Shown in pieces: positions 26,322 to 34,606 of a DNA stretch of 64,000 nucleotides. This DNA comes from Mycolicibacterium vulneris. Its GTDB lineage: Bacteria > Actinomycetota > Actinomycetes > Mycobacteriales > Mycobacteriaceae. How positions within the stretch are numbered: the stretch's first letter is position 1; every line of letters begins with the position of its first letter. Under the pieces are notes generated by a model that worked only from the letters and a program-made list of their open reading frames with translations, made no database searches and had not been told where the DNA came from. The stretch lies in NCBI RefSeq assembly GCF_002104765.1, contig NZ_NCXM01000010.1:62001-126000 (forward strand), written 5' to 3'. The translations under genes were made by a program, and so were the position numbers.

Positions 26322-27968
26322 TTAACGAGAGTTCGAGATTCGCTGCCTGGCGCGACCGACCAAGCCGTTGGACCGCTTCATCTTTTTCAGTAGCCATTTG
26401 GCCGATTGCTGACCGGGAATGGCGCTGATACCGCCCGTGGGATGCGTCCCGGCGCCGCTGAGGAACAACCCCGGAACTGGCGTGTCGTAACTGCCGAAAC
26501 CCGTTGCGGGCCGTAATGGTCCGAACCGCATCCCGGCTGGGTCGACGTGATACACGTTGCCGCCGGGCACATTGAAGCGCGTCGCCAGGTCCGGAATGTT
26601 GAACACCCGTCGCTCGATGACCATCGAGTCCAGTCCTTTGTAGAAGTCGGCTGCTGCGCTCAATGCGCGGTCTCCTATCTTGTCCCGGACGACCTCCCAC
26701 GGCTCGTCCGGATGTGCCGGCGTGATGCCGGACCAGTACCAGAACGTGTCCTTGCCGGCCGGTGCCTGGCTGGGATCCAGGGCTGTCGGAATGATCCCGA
26801 TGCCGCAGATCGGATCCGGCCAGCGACCGGCAATGGTGTCCTCCCACGCCCGGATATGCTCTTCGAATGTCTGCCAAGCGCAGATCGGTTCGCGCAGATC
26901 CAAGCCGTCATCTCGCCAAGCCTGGTGGCGCGGCAGGGACAGCTGACCGTCGAGTGCGACATCGATCTTGAGCGTCGCAGCCTCGACCACATCGACCGGG
27001 ATGGCGTCCGCGCGTCGTTGCATGGTGTCGTCGAGAACCCCGCGCGGCAAAAGCTCACACAGCGTGAGTTTCGGGCTGCACGACGCCAACACATAAGGCG
27101 CGCGCACTACCTCGCCCCCTTCGAGTCGAACACCGCTGATCTGACCGCGGTCGAGCAACAACTCTTCCACGCGTGCGGACAGTCGTACCTTGCCGCCATG
27201 CGCCTCGAACGAACGCTGAATGGCCCCCGGCAACGCGCCCGAACCTCCCACCATCCGAGACGAGTTGGTACGCAAGCACATTGCGATATAGATCAATGCC
27301 CAACCGGTGCCATCCTGAGTCATCCAGCAAAACGGCGGCATCGACGCCAGTGCGGCGCGCAATAGAGGAGTGTCGAAGCGCTCGGTGATGATCTCGGCAT
27401 GCGACCGGGTCAGGAAGCTGATCAGAGGCAGCAGATCCTTGCGCCGTCGCATCGCCACGGGTATCGCATTGAGGATCGCTTTACCTGATGGGTGGGTCGG
27501 GTGGCCGTTCATAAATGGCAGCGCGAGATCCATTGCCGCGTCCAGCTGTTGGGCGAACTCGAGATAGGCGCGAGCGTCTTTGCGCGAAAAGTACTTCAGC
27601 TCGTCAGCCGTACGCGCCGGGTCTTTCCAGAAAGCCAGCGATGGTCCGTCAGGATCGAGGTGCACGTGGAACGGATCGGCGATGACCTGCCGCAGGCCGT
27701 GGCGTTGCAGGTCCAGATCAGCCTCGACGGTGCTCGAGCGGAACAGCGAAGCCTGAATACCGCCTTCGTTGATCAGATGCTGTGGTGCATTGTCGAAGAT
27801 GGCGTTGGTGCCCAGCATGCCGCCAGACGTGGGCGAGGCCTCCAGCACGACCACCCGAAGTCCCGCCCGGGCGAGGTAGGCCGCGGCCGTCAGCCCGTTG
27901 TGGCCGGCGCCGATCACTACGACGTCGTAGTCATTGTTCTTCGAATGAAACACTTCCCGCCCTCCCAT
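26322..27968 (-). CDS. FAD-dependent oxidoreductase, CrtI/phytoene-desaturase type
   Basis: 548 aa. The N-terminal FAD motif is VIGAGHNGLTAAAYLARAG, and the C-terminal flavin-binding segment is PGLFLSGAGTHPTGGISAIP. Both are typical of CrtI/retinol-saturase-like proteins that desaturate, saturate or isomerise polyenes and hydrophobic substrates. The ATG at 27968 shares a base with the stop of the upstream gene (TGATG), so I prefer it to the frame extending to 28028. It is in an operon with the lipocalin-like and kinase-like genes. Substrate unknown. Confidence 0.85.
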   Translation of the reverse strand: MGGREVFHSKNNDYDVVVIGAGHNGLTAAAYLARAGLRVVVLEASPTSGGMLGTNAIFDNAPQHLINEGGIQASLFRSSTVEADLDLQRHGLRQVIADPFHVHLDPDGPSLAFWKDPARTADELKYFSRKDARAYLEFAQQLDAAMDLALPFMNGHPTHPSGKAILNAIPVAMRRRKDLLPLISFLTRSHAEIITERFDTPLLRAALASMPPFCWMTQDGTGWALIYIAMCLRTNSSRMVGGSGALPGAIQRSFEAHGGKVRLSARVEELLLDRGQISGVRLEGGEVVRAPYVLASCSPKLTLCELLPRGVLDDTMQRRADAIPVDVVEAATLKIDVALDGQLSLPRHQAWRDDGLDLREPICAWQTFEEHIRAWEDTIAGRWPDPICGIGIIPTALDPSQAPAGKDTFWYWSGITPAHPDEPWEVVRDKIGDRALSAAADFYKGLDSMVIERRVFNIPDLATRFNVPGGNVYHVDPAGMRFGPLRPATGFGSYDTPVPGLFLSGAGTHPTGGISAIPGQQSAKWLLKKMKRSNGLVGRARQRISNSR

Positions 27969-29014
27969 CACGACTGCCACGCGGCCAGCGCACGGCGTTT
28001 CATCAGTTGCTGATACTCGGGAAACCACAGTTCTTGGTACGTCGCGTAGGCGATCCGGCCCTGTTCGTCGGTCCAGCGATAGACGCTGTCGTGGAAGGAC
28101 GTGTTAGGCCACGCCGGCAGCGACGCGCAGGCGATCGCCTCGCCCTGAAACCGGTACACCTCGCCAAGCTCGTCCTCGGTGGTGATCTCTTGACGCATCG
28201 GCAGGTACGTTCGCTGGTGGTACTCGAGGACGTTGCGGCGTACCCACTTGATCGACCGGCTTTCGTCGCCGCGCTGAACCCAGGCGAAGTGGTGTGACGC
28301 GCGGTCGCCGACCTCGTAGAGCCCGGCCCACGCGGGATCGGTGTCCAGCGGTTCAAAGCTGATCTGGTTGAAGATCAAATCCGGACCGAAGTACATCGGT
28401 GACCAACCGACCGGCGGAACCGGGACTGCGCCGCGGCGTTCCACCCGGATCTGGCGCCACGATCGATCTCTCGGTGCGTAGCAGTTGACCGCATGAACGT
28501 CGCCGCGCAGTCGAAGTTCGCCGGTGACGTGCATGAATTGCTCAGTGCCGCCGGGCATCCGCGCCGATTCGTGGTGATCTTCCTCCCCCGGCATCACATG
28601 CCCTCTCGCCAGAAGCGGGGTTACCGCCTCGGCGATGACATCGATCGAGGCGGCTCCATCACCGCTGTCGTAGGTGAGCCGCGCGGTCTTTCCGGGCTCG
28701 ATGAAGTCGATCGTCAGCCCGTTGTCAGTGGTGATCGTGTTTCCCGACACTTTGGGCCACGGCATCGTTATCTCGTAGTCCAGGAAAGCCATGTCGGTGT
28801 ATTCGATGTTGTCGGTGCCCTGAAAGATGCAGACACCGCCTTGTGATAACGGGAACGCCGGCTGGTAGCGGACGTAGAGGAATACGCCGATCGCCGCCTC
28901 GGGAACCGAGAAGCCGAAGTAATGCGTATGGATGAGGTGTGGATCCCACTGCTCCCCTGCTGCGGGCAGCGGTAACAGCAGGTCGGTATCAGCGGGATGG
29001 GTGTGCAGCGGCAT
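27968..29014 (-). CDS. Conserved protein, AttH/CrtC-like (DUF7064-type) beta-barrel
   Basis: 348 aa, no signal peptide. I see two halves rich in beta strands, with HYFGFSVPEAAIGVFLYVRYQPAFP in the first and GDRASHHFAWVQRG in the second. This resembles the tandem lipocalin-like fold of AttH and hydroxyneurosporene-synthase-like proteins, some of which act with CrtI-type enzymes on isoprenoids. Its stop overlaps the start of the CrtI-like gene. The fold assignment is by eye; the biochemical role is unknown. Confidence 0.65.
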   Translation of the reverse strand: MPLHTHPADTDLLLPLPAAGEQWDPHLIHTHYFGFSVPEAAIGVFLYVRYQPAFPLSQGGVCIFQGTDNIEYTDMAFLDYEITMPWPKVSGNTITTDNGLTIDFIEPGKTARLTYDSGDGAASIDVIAEAVTPLLARGHVMPGEEDHHESARMPGGTEQFMHVTGELRLRGDVHAVNCYAPRDRSWRQIRVERRGAVPVPPVGWSPMYFGPDLIFNQISFEPLDTDPAWAGLYEVGDRASHHFAWVQRGDESRSIKWVRRNVLEYHQRTYLPMRQEITTEDELGEVYRFQGEAIACASLPAWPNTSFHDSVYRWTDEQGRIAYATYQELWFPEYQQLMKRRALAAWQS

Positions 29015-29022
29015 GAAAACTC

Positions 29023-29231
29023 CTATGCATCAACAGGTTTGATGGCAGACAGCAGCCGACGGGTGCACCCGCGGTAACCAGATCGAAGCACGCGCGACCG
29101 TGCTCCCGACGCCGCCACGCCGGACACCAAGATGTTCACGATTGCCTTGCCGGCGCTGGGCATCGCCGCAAAGACCGGCGGCCCGGGATCGCCGACAGCA
29201 GCGCAGAAACCATCAGAATCTTCCTACTCAT
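29023..29231 (-). pseudogene. Possible small frameshifted ORF upstream of the CrtC-like gene
   Basis: From an ATG at 29231 the frame starts MSRKILMVSALLSAIPG, like a short signal peptide, then runs into arginine-rich sequence and stops. A second frame continues with PPVFAAMPSAGKAIVNILVS and ends at a TAG at 29023, whose last base begins GGAG in front of the next gene. One lost or gained base would join them into a peptide of about 68 residues. This may be a broken small gene, a sequencing error or chance. The rest of the 277-bp divergent gap holds the TetR dyad. Confidence 0.3.
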
Positions 29232-29272
29232 GCGGGCCAGTTCACGGCGCCACCACTCGAAGCTAACATGGA

Positions 29273-29290
29273 CTTGAATAGGATTTCAAG
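29273..29290. promoter_or_regulatory. Operator-like dyad at the TetR start
   Basis: CTTGAA-N6-TTCAAG is an 18-bp dyad ending one base before the ATG chosen for the TetR gene, overlapping its AGGA ribosome site. Autoregulation by that TetR protein, and control of the divergent CrtI-like operon, are plausible. Confidence 0.45.
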
Positions 29291-29291
29291 C

Positions 29292-29960
29292 ATGAATGTG
29301 TATTCAGCGCGTATGAATTCGGGCGTGGCCCCTGCTCCCGAAAGCAAGACGCTGACCCGCGTCGAGCGTCAACGTCTCCGCACGCGGCAGTCGCTGATGG
29401 AAGCCGCTCGCTCGCTGATCGCAGCGAAAGGCGTTGCACGCGTGCGCATTCAGGACATCACCGAAGAGGCAGATATCGCCTTGGGCGGCTTCTACAACTA
29501 CTTCTCTTCCAAAGAAGAGTTGCTGGAGGCGGTGATCACCGAGAGCCTGTCCAAACTCGCGCTGGCAACGATCAGCGACATCAACGCGGACACAGATCCG
29601 GCGATCGTGGTCGCGCTGGCCAACCTCAGGGTGATCCGACTGGCCTACGACGAACCTGACTTCGCCCGGCTGATCGTGAACATCGGCCATTCGGAGGCCC
29701 TGTTCGGCGAAGCGGTCCACCCCCATGCTCGGGTAGCTGTCGAACGCGGTATCGCGAGCGACCGCTTCGTTGTCGCCGACATCGAGGTGGTATTGACTGC
29801 CGTGATCGGCGGCGCCTTCGCTCTCATTCGCGAGATCCTCGACGGACGGCACGGTCCAGACGCTGACCGGGCATTTGCCCAGCACGTCCTCGCGGCGCTC
29901 GGAGTGCCAGCCAGCGAAGCCGAAACTATCGTTCGCACGGCCGCCGAAGAGCTGCTCTGA
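29292..29960 (+). CDS. TetR family transcriptional regulator
   Basis: 222 aa. The helix-turn-helix is clear around residues 25-70 (LMEAARSLIAAKGVARVRIQ, then GGFYNYFSSKEELLEAV). Several in-frame starts exist: 29268, 29292 and 29313. I choose 29292 because AGGA lies eight bases upstream. It is divergent from the CrtI-like operon and convergent with the long Rieske/thiolase operon. The dyad at its start suggests autoregulation; the ligand is unknown. Confidence 0.85.
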   Translation: MNVYSARMNSGVAPAPESKTLTRVERQRLRTRQSLMEAARSLIAAKGVARVRIQDITEEADIALGGFYNYFSSKEELLEAVITESLSKLALATISDINADTDPAIVVALANLRVIRLAYDEPDFARLIVNIGHSEALFGEAVHPHARVAVERGIASDRFVVADIEVVLTAVIGGAFALIREILDGRHGPDADRAFAQHVLAALGVPASEAETIVRTAAEELL

Positions 29961-30011
29961 TTCGGCCTGTCCTCCCGGAGACGAAAGACACGCCCAGCAC
30001 AGCGCCGCGCT

Positions 30012-31208
30012 CTAGATCCCTTGAGTCGCGGCTACCACCGAAACAAAAGAGACACAACTGCCCGGACGCCCGCCCAGGTTGTGGGTAAGCGCGGTGTGCG
30101 GATCGGGCAGTTGTCGCTGGCCTGCCTCTCCGCGGAACTGCAGCCACGCCTCGTAGAGCATCCGCAGCCCGCTGGCGCCAACGGGATGCCCGAATGACTT
30201 CAGGCCACCGTCCGGGTTGATCGGCAACCGGCCGTCAGCGTCGAAGTCACCCGCCAGCACGTCTTTGCACGCCTGACCGGGGTCGGCGAATCCGAGATCT
30301 TCCATCAACACGATCTCGGTGGGAGTAAAGCAGTCGTGGACCTCGGCCAGAGAGAATGCGGTCCGCGGATCCACTATGCCCGCCTGCCGGTAGGCGTCCT
30401 GGGCCGAGCGCACAACCTCGGGGAAACTGGTGTAGTCGTAACCGGGATCCATCGCGCCGCGGCCCGAGCCGGCCACCAGTGAGAGCCCGAGAACATACAT
30501 CGGCGTTTCGGTATATTCATGTGCGCGTTCGGCCGGCACGATTACTGCGCAGGCGGCGCCGTCGGACACCCCAGAGCAGTCGAAAACGCCGAGTCGTCCG
30601 GCCACCTTCGGCGCCTTGTCGATGGTTTCCCTGGCGACGGCAGAACGGAACTGCGCCTTGGGGTTACGGGCGCCGTTGGTGTGGTTCTTCCAGGCAACGT
30701 GAGTCATCGCCGCACGCATCTCGTCAGCGTGGGTGCCGTACTTCGCGCAGTAGGCCGGATCCAGCAGCGAGAAAGCCGCAGGTGCCGTCATCGACAGTTC
30801 GGGCGCGGTGCCGTCGTTGGGCGGATCTTGACGTAACAACCCGGAGAAGCCGGAATCCTTGAGCTTTTCCACCCCGACAGCCATCGCCACGTCGTAGGCA
30901 CCACTGGCGACCGCGTAACAGGCGTTGCGGAAAGCCTCCGATCCGCTGGCGCACATGTTCTCCACCCGAGTCACCGGTTTGTCGCCGGTTCCCAGTGGCC
31001 GGCTCAGCGTCAGGCCCGACATCCCCGAGCTCAAGGTGCCCAGCCAATAGGCGTCAATATCGTTTGCCCTCAAGCCCGGAACCGACGCCATGCACTCGCT
31101 GTAGGCCTCGAGTAACAAGTCATCGGCAGAGTCGGCCCACCGTTCGCCGAATCGCGAGCAGCCCATCGCCACGACTGCGACCTTGCCCGCTATTCCCCTG
31201 CTAGCCAT
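30012..31208 (-). CDS. Thiolase family protein (SCP-x/lipid-transfer type)
   Basis: 398 aa. The nucleophile Cys86 lies in ENMCASGSEAF, followed by EVHDCFTPTE, the histidine motif KSFGHPVGASG and the C-terminal NLGGRPGSC. This matches the non-classical SCP-x-like thiolases that cleave 3-ketoacyl-CoA of branched or steroid substrates, often together with a DUF35 partner. The ATG at 31208 overlaps the stop of the DUF35 fusion gene by 8 bp. It is the last gene of the operon. Confidence 0.87.
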   Translation of the reverse strand: MASRGIAGKVAVVAMGCSRFGERWADSADDLLLEAYSECMASVPGLRANDIDAYWLGTLSSGMSGLTLSRPLGTGDKPVTRVENMCASGSEAFRNACYAVASGAYDVAMAVGVEKLKDSGFSGLLRQDPPNDGTAPELSMTAPAAFSLLDPAYCAKYGTHADEMRAAMTHVAWKNHTNGARNPKAQFRSAVARETIDKAPKVAGRLGVFDCSGVSDGAACAVIVPAERAHEYTETPMYVLGLSLVAGSGRGAMDPGYDYTSFPEVVRSAQDAYRQAGIVDPRTAFSLAEVHDCFTPTEIVLMEDLGFADPGQACKDVLAGDFDADGRLPINPDGGLKSFGHPVGASGLRMLYEAWLQFRGEAGQRQLPDPHTALTHNLGGRPGSCVSFVSVVAATQGI

Positions 31209-32559
31209 CGCCGCTCCCGTCCAATCGGGCTTTCCAGAAATAGTTGTGCACGTCGCCTGCGGTGAACAGGCGTCGGAAGGTGAATCCCACCGTTGAGCCG
31301 ACCTGGATGCGTTCCGGCTCGGCATCGGCAACTTGGCAGGCGAATCGACCGCCACCGGACACGTCTACCACGGCCTGCACGACGGGCGGCGACGGTGAGT
31401 ACGCCAGGTGGTCGACGGTATAGGTAACGACGGTCCCTCGCATGGCCGCAACGGGTATCACGCCCATCTGGTCGGTTGCACCGCAACTCTTACAGACACG
31501 GCCCGGTGGGAGATGAACAAATCCGCAAGCCTCGCAGCACGATCCGCTGAGGCCGAACTTCCACGGTGCAGACCGCTGCGCCGCCGGGCCCGAGGGCCGG
31601 TCCGGCTCCGGACGGCGCGGGGGTTCCATCTCGACCAACCCGCGCCACGACAGGTACGTCAAGTGCGCGACGGGCAGGCCGTCGGCCCGTTGCTGGGTGA
31701 CCGGCTGTGGTTGACGGGCGCCCGGCAGCGCGGTCGTCGCCCGCAACAACATCGCGTCACAGCCATCGACTGCCCACAACACAAGGATGGTGTCCCCCGC
31801 ATCGGCGGTATCGAGCACGCTGCACAGTGCCAGTACGGCATCACAGGCACCCGAGAAGCCTATGGGCGAGGTGACCACCGACTTCTCCCCTTTGACCAAG
31901 GTCGCCGCTCGCTTGACGATCGCGCTATTCGGGCAAGCGAGCACGACGTGGTCAACGTCGACTACACCGGCAGCTTTCAGAACGCGTTCGACGGCGGCGG
32001 GGATGAGCGCCGCGTAACGCTCGGCACCGAACCGCTCCTCCCATTGCTCGCCAGTCACCGAAGTAACCGCGCGCCAACGATCCAGGAATTCCGCTGTCAG
32101 CGATGTGCTTGCGACGACCTCGGCGAGAGCCTCATCGCTGTCTCCGAACAGCAATGCTGCCGCCCCGTCGCCGCCAAGCTTCTCGTCCGCCGACCCGGGC
32201 CGTCCCACCCGTATGTCGGCGCTCACCGCGAGGCCGCCGGTGCCCGCGGCGGCCAAGACTGCCGCGAACCCGCTTCGGCCCGTCCCGCAGAAGTCGACGG
32301 CCAGGCTGTCCTCGGCCAGACCGAGCGCGGCGTGGATCGCGGTGGCGTTGGTCTTGTCGGCGTAAGCAGGTGTGCTCGTGGCGAAATACAGCGCAGTGGT
32401 CATCTGCACGCCGGGTATCGCCGCTGCGGCCGCCACCGCCATCGTCGTGCTGTCCTCGTCGAACCCACCGACTACCCGGTCTCCCCGACGTAACCCGATG
32501 TCGTTGCCGGCCAATCGGTAGCGGGGCAGGTATGCCGCGTAGCCGACCAGATCCTTCAT
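31201..32559 (-). CDS. HMG-CoA synthase-like domain fused to DUF35 zinc-ribbon/OB-fold
   Basis: 452 aa two-domain protein. Residues 1-320 resemble thiolase-fold HMG-CoA synthase/KAS III proteins, with a candidate nucleophile Cys91 in VDFCGTGRSG. Residues 340-450 are a DUF35 module: rubredoxin-like zinc knuckle with C342, C345, C356 and C359, then an OB-fold (VVTYTVDHLAYSPSPPVVQ). DUF35 proteins partner thiolases or aldolases that act on CoA esters. The ATG at 32559 is used; a GTG two codons upstream is possible. It overlaps the downstream thiolase gene. Confidence 0.85.
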   Translation of the reverse strand: MKDLVGYAAYLPRYRLAGNDIGLRRGDRVVGGFDEDSTTMAVAAAAAIPGVQMTTALYFATSTPAYADKTNATAIHAALGLAEDSLAVDFCGTGRSGFAAVLAAAGTGGLAVSADIRVGRPGSADEKLGGDGAAALLFGDSDEALAEVVASTSLTAEFLDRWRAVTSVTGEQWEERFGAERYAALIPAAVERVLKAAGVVDVDHVVLACPNSAIVKRAATLVKGEKSVVTSPIGFSGACDAVLALCSVLDTADAGDTILVLWAVDGCDAMLLRATTALPGARQPQPVTQQRADGLPVAHLTYLSWRGLVEMEPPRRPEPDRPSGPAAQRSAPWKFGLSGSCCEACGFVHLPPGRVCKSCGATDQMGVIPVAAMRGTVVTYTVDHLAYSPSPPVVQAVVDVSGGGRFACQVADAEPERIQVGSTVGFTFRRLFTAGDVHNYFWKARLDGSGDG

Positions 32560-32605
32560 CGGCACACAACCTTCGCCTCGACTCGCCGCGCACCCTGGTC
32601 GCCGG

Positions 32606-33817
32606 TCATGACGACGCTCCACGGAATATCGCGGCAATACCCTGCCCGCCACCGATACACATGGTCTCCAATGCCAAACCGCCCCCGCGCCTGCGCAACT
32701 CGTGCAACATCGTAGTGAGTATGCGGACCCCGGTGGCGCCGATGGGGTGTCCCAGCGAAATGCCCGAGCCATTGACATTCAGCCGGTCTTCGACGTCGTC
32801 GAGCTTGACGCCCCATCCGGCCAGCACCGCCAATACCTGCACTGCGAACGCTTCGTTCAGCTCGATCAGATCCAGGTCATCGAAGTTCAATCCTGTTCGA
32901 CCGAAAAGCTTTTCCACTGCACCGACCGGGCCGATGCCCATCCGTGACGGCTCACAACCGACGGCGGCCCAGCCCTCGAAATAACCGAGCGGTTCCAGGC
33001 CGAGATCGTCTAGCCGATCTTCGGCCACCACCAGGCAGGCTGCCGCGGCATCGTTCTGCTGGCTCGAGTTGCCCGCGGTAACGGTGCCGTCGGGCATCAC
33101 TGTGCGCAGGCGGCTCAGCGTGTCCAATGTGGTGTCTGGACGGACGCCCTCGTCACGGTCGAAAATCAGCGCCTCGCCTTTACGCTGCGGCACCTGCACC
33201 GCGACGATCTCCTCGTCGAACAGGCCTGCCCGCTGGGCCGCCGCGGCGCGTTGATGGCTGCGCGCGGCATAGCTGTCGGCGGCTTCGCGGTCGATGCCGT
33301 AATCGGTGGCCAGGTTCTCGGCCGTCTCGATCATGCCGCTGATCGGGCCGAATCGCGCGGGGGGCTGCGATAATTCGCGTCCGCGGTCGAGGCGGTCGTA
33401 GAGAGTCTGGTTGCCCGAACGGGATCCCCACCTCGCCGTCGTGGTGTAGTGCTCGATGTTGCTCATCGACTCGACGCCGCCGGCCAGCACGACGTCGGCG
33501 GCGCCGGTCTGCACTGTCATCGCCGCGGTGACAACCGCCTGCAGTCCCCCACCGCAGCGCCGGTCGATCTGCAGACCGGGGACACTAATCGGAAGATCGG
33601 CATGCAGCGCGGCCCACCGTCCGATGCACGGCGCCTCGGAATTCGCGTAGGACTGCGCGAATATGACGTCCTCGATGGCGGCCGGATCGACGGCGCTGTG
33701 CTCGACGACCGCGTCGATCACTCGCGCAGCGAGGTCCTCGGCGCGCAACGGCCGTAGAGTGCCGCCGAAGCCGCCGACGGCCGTGCGCAGCGGGCTGACT
33801 ATCGCCGCGCGCCTCAC
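32606..33817 (-). CDS. Acetyl-CoA acetyltransferase (classical thiolase, FadA-type)
   Basis: 403 aa classical thiolase. The nucleophile is Cys88 in IDRRCGGGLQA, where most thiolases have CaSG, so one position differs. GGVESMSN, ELNEAFA, the GHPIGATG histidine and the second cysteine in MCIGGGQG are intact. It releases acetyl- or propionyl-CoA from 3-ketoacyl-CoA. The GTG at 33817 forms a GTGA overlap with the 84-aa gene upstream, preferred to a TTG at 33832. Confidence 0.9.
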   Translation of the reverse strand: MRRAAIVSPLRTAVGGFGGTLRPLRAEDLAARVIDAVVEHSAVDPAAIEDVIFAQSYANSEAPCIGRWAALHADLPISVPGLQIDRRCGGGLQAVVTAAMTVQTGAADVVLAGGVESMSNIEHYTTTARWGSRSGNQTLYDRLDRGRELSQPPARFGPISGMIETAENLATDYGIDREAADSYAARSHQRAAAAQRAGLFDEEIVAVQVPQRKGEALIFDRDEGVRPDTTLDTLSRLRTVMPDGTVTAGNSSQQNDAAAACLVVAEDRLDDLGLEPLGYFEGWAAVGCEPSRMGIGPVGAVEKLFGRTGLNFDDLDLIELNEAFAVQVLAVLAGWGVKLDDVEDRLNVNGSGISLGHPIGATGVRILTTMLHELRRRGGGLALETMCIGGGQGIAAIFRGASS

Positions 33818-34068
33818 GCGTCGCCCCGCCAACGATCGGACGAGGGATTCATCAGGGCGGTCAATCGATCCTCAGGCAGCCAGACGATGGTCTCCAATTC
33901 CAACGCATCAAGGTAACGCACGCGACCAGATCGAAGGTCCTCCAACCTCAGCCGCGGAGAATTACCTCTGGTATCGAAATTTACTGACACTTGGGCGAAC
34001 TCACTGCCGATAACCGGACCCACACCGGCCGCGCTCACGGCACCGCCGTCGCCGAATTCAATCGTCAT
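33814..34068 (-). CDS. Small conserved protein in Rieske oxygenase operon, unknown function
   Basis: 84 aa, acidic, no cysteines, no membrane segment, mostly predicted beta strands (QVSVNFDTRG, VRYLDALELETIVWLPED). I do not recognise the family. It sits between the oxygenase beta subunit (7 bp upstream) and the thiolase gene (4-bp GTGA overlap), so it is very likely translated as part of the operon. An accessory role for the oxygenase is possible but unproven. The ATG at 34068 is used; the preceding TTG is an alternative. Confidence 0.7.
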   Translation of the reverse strand: MTIEFGDGGAVSAAGVGPVIGSEFAQVSVNFDTRGNSPRLRLEDLRSGRVRYLDALELETIVWLPEDRLTALMNPSSDRWRGDA

Positions 34069-34075
34069 CAAGGGC

Positions 34076-34606
34076 TCAGATCAGAAATCCGAGGGTAGGA
34101 ATCGGCCGGTCTTTATCCACCAGATCCACCTTCTTGTACACCAGTCGTAACTCCCCGTCCAGGCGACGCACCCGGTACGTGACGCGGCCGCCCCACAGGT
34201 GATTGCCGCGAGCCCGCGATTCCAGCACCATGAAGTTGGCGCCCACCTCCAAGTCGACTCCGCCGCTGGGATTTAGCTGAGTACCGAGGATTTCGATGTT
34301 GGACAGCAGACGACGAAGATTCGACGGCGGCGCCTGGGCATAACGCTTGCCGGTGCGAACCTGCTTGAGGCGAGTCGCGATGCGACTGCGGTTGTCGTAG
34401 ATCACCGACATCGCGCGCAGCGGATCATCGGTCGAGGCGACCGGAACCCAATAGAGCGCGTCATCGGTCCACAACGCCTCCCAGGCGTCGTAATCGGACT
34501 CGTCTGCATAGCGCGCTTCCCGGTACAGGAATTGCTCGACCTCCCAGCGGTCGAAGCCCTCAGGCAGTCGCCCTACGGTGGCGGCGTCATCGCGTGTGCT
34601 CGTCAC
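34076..34606 (-). CDS. Aromatic-ring-hydroxylating dioxygenase beta subunit
   Basis: 176 aa with the NTF2-like fold of small subunits. EVEQFLYREARYADESDYDAW near residue 25 and the MSVIYDNRSRIATRL segment are characteristic. It has no metal centre and stabilises the alpha3beta3 oxygenase. GTG start overlapping the alpha-subunit stop (GTGA) indicates coupled synthesis in equal amounts. Confidence 0.9.
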   Translation of the reverse strand: MTSTRDDAATVGRLPEGFDRWEVEQFLYREARYADESDYDAWEALWTDDALYWVPVASTDDPLRAMSVIYDNRSRIATRLKQVRTGKRYAQAPPSNLRRLLSNIEILGTQLNPSGGVDLEVGANFMVLESRARGNHLWGGRVTYRVRRLDGELRLVYKKVDLVDKDRPIPTLGFLI

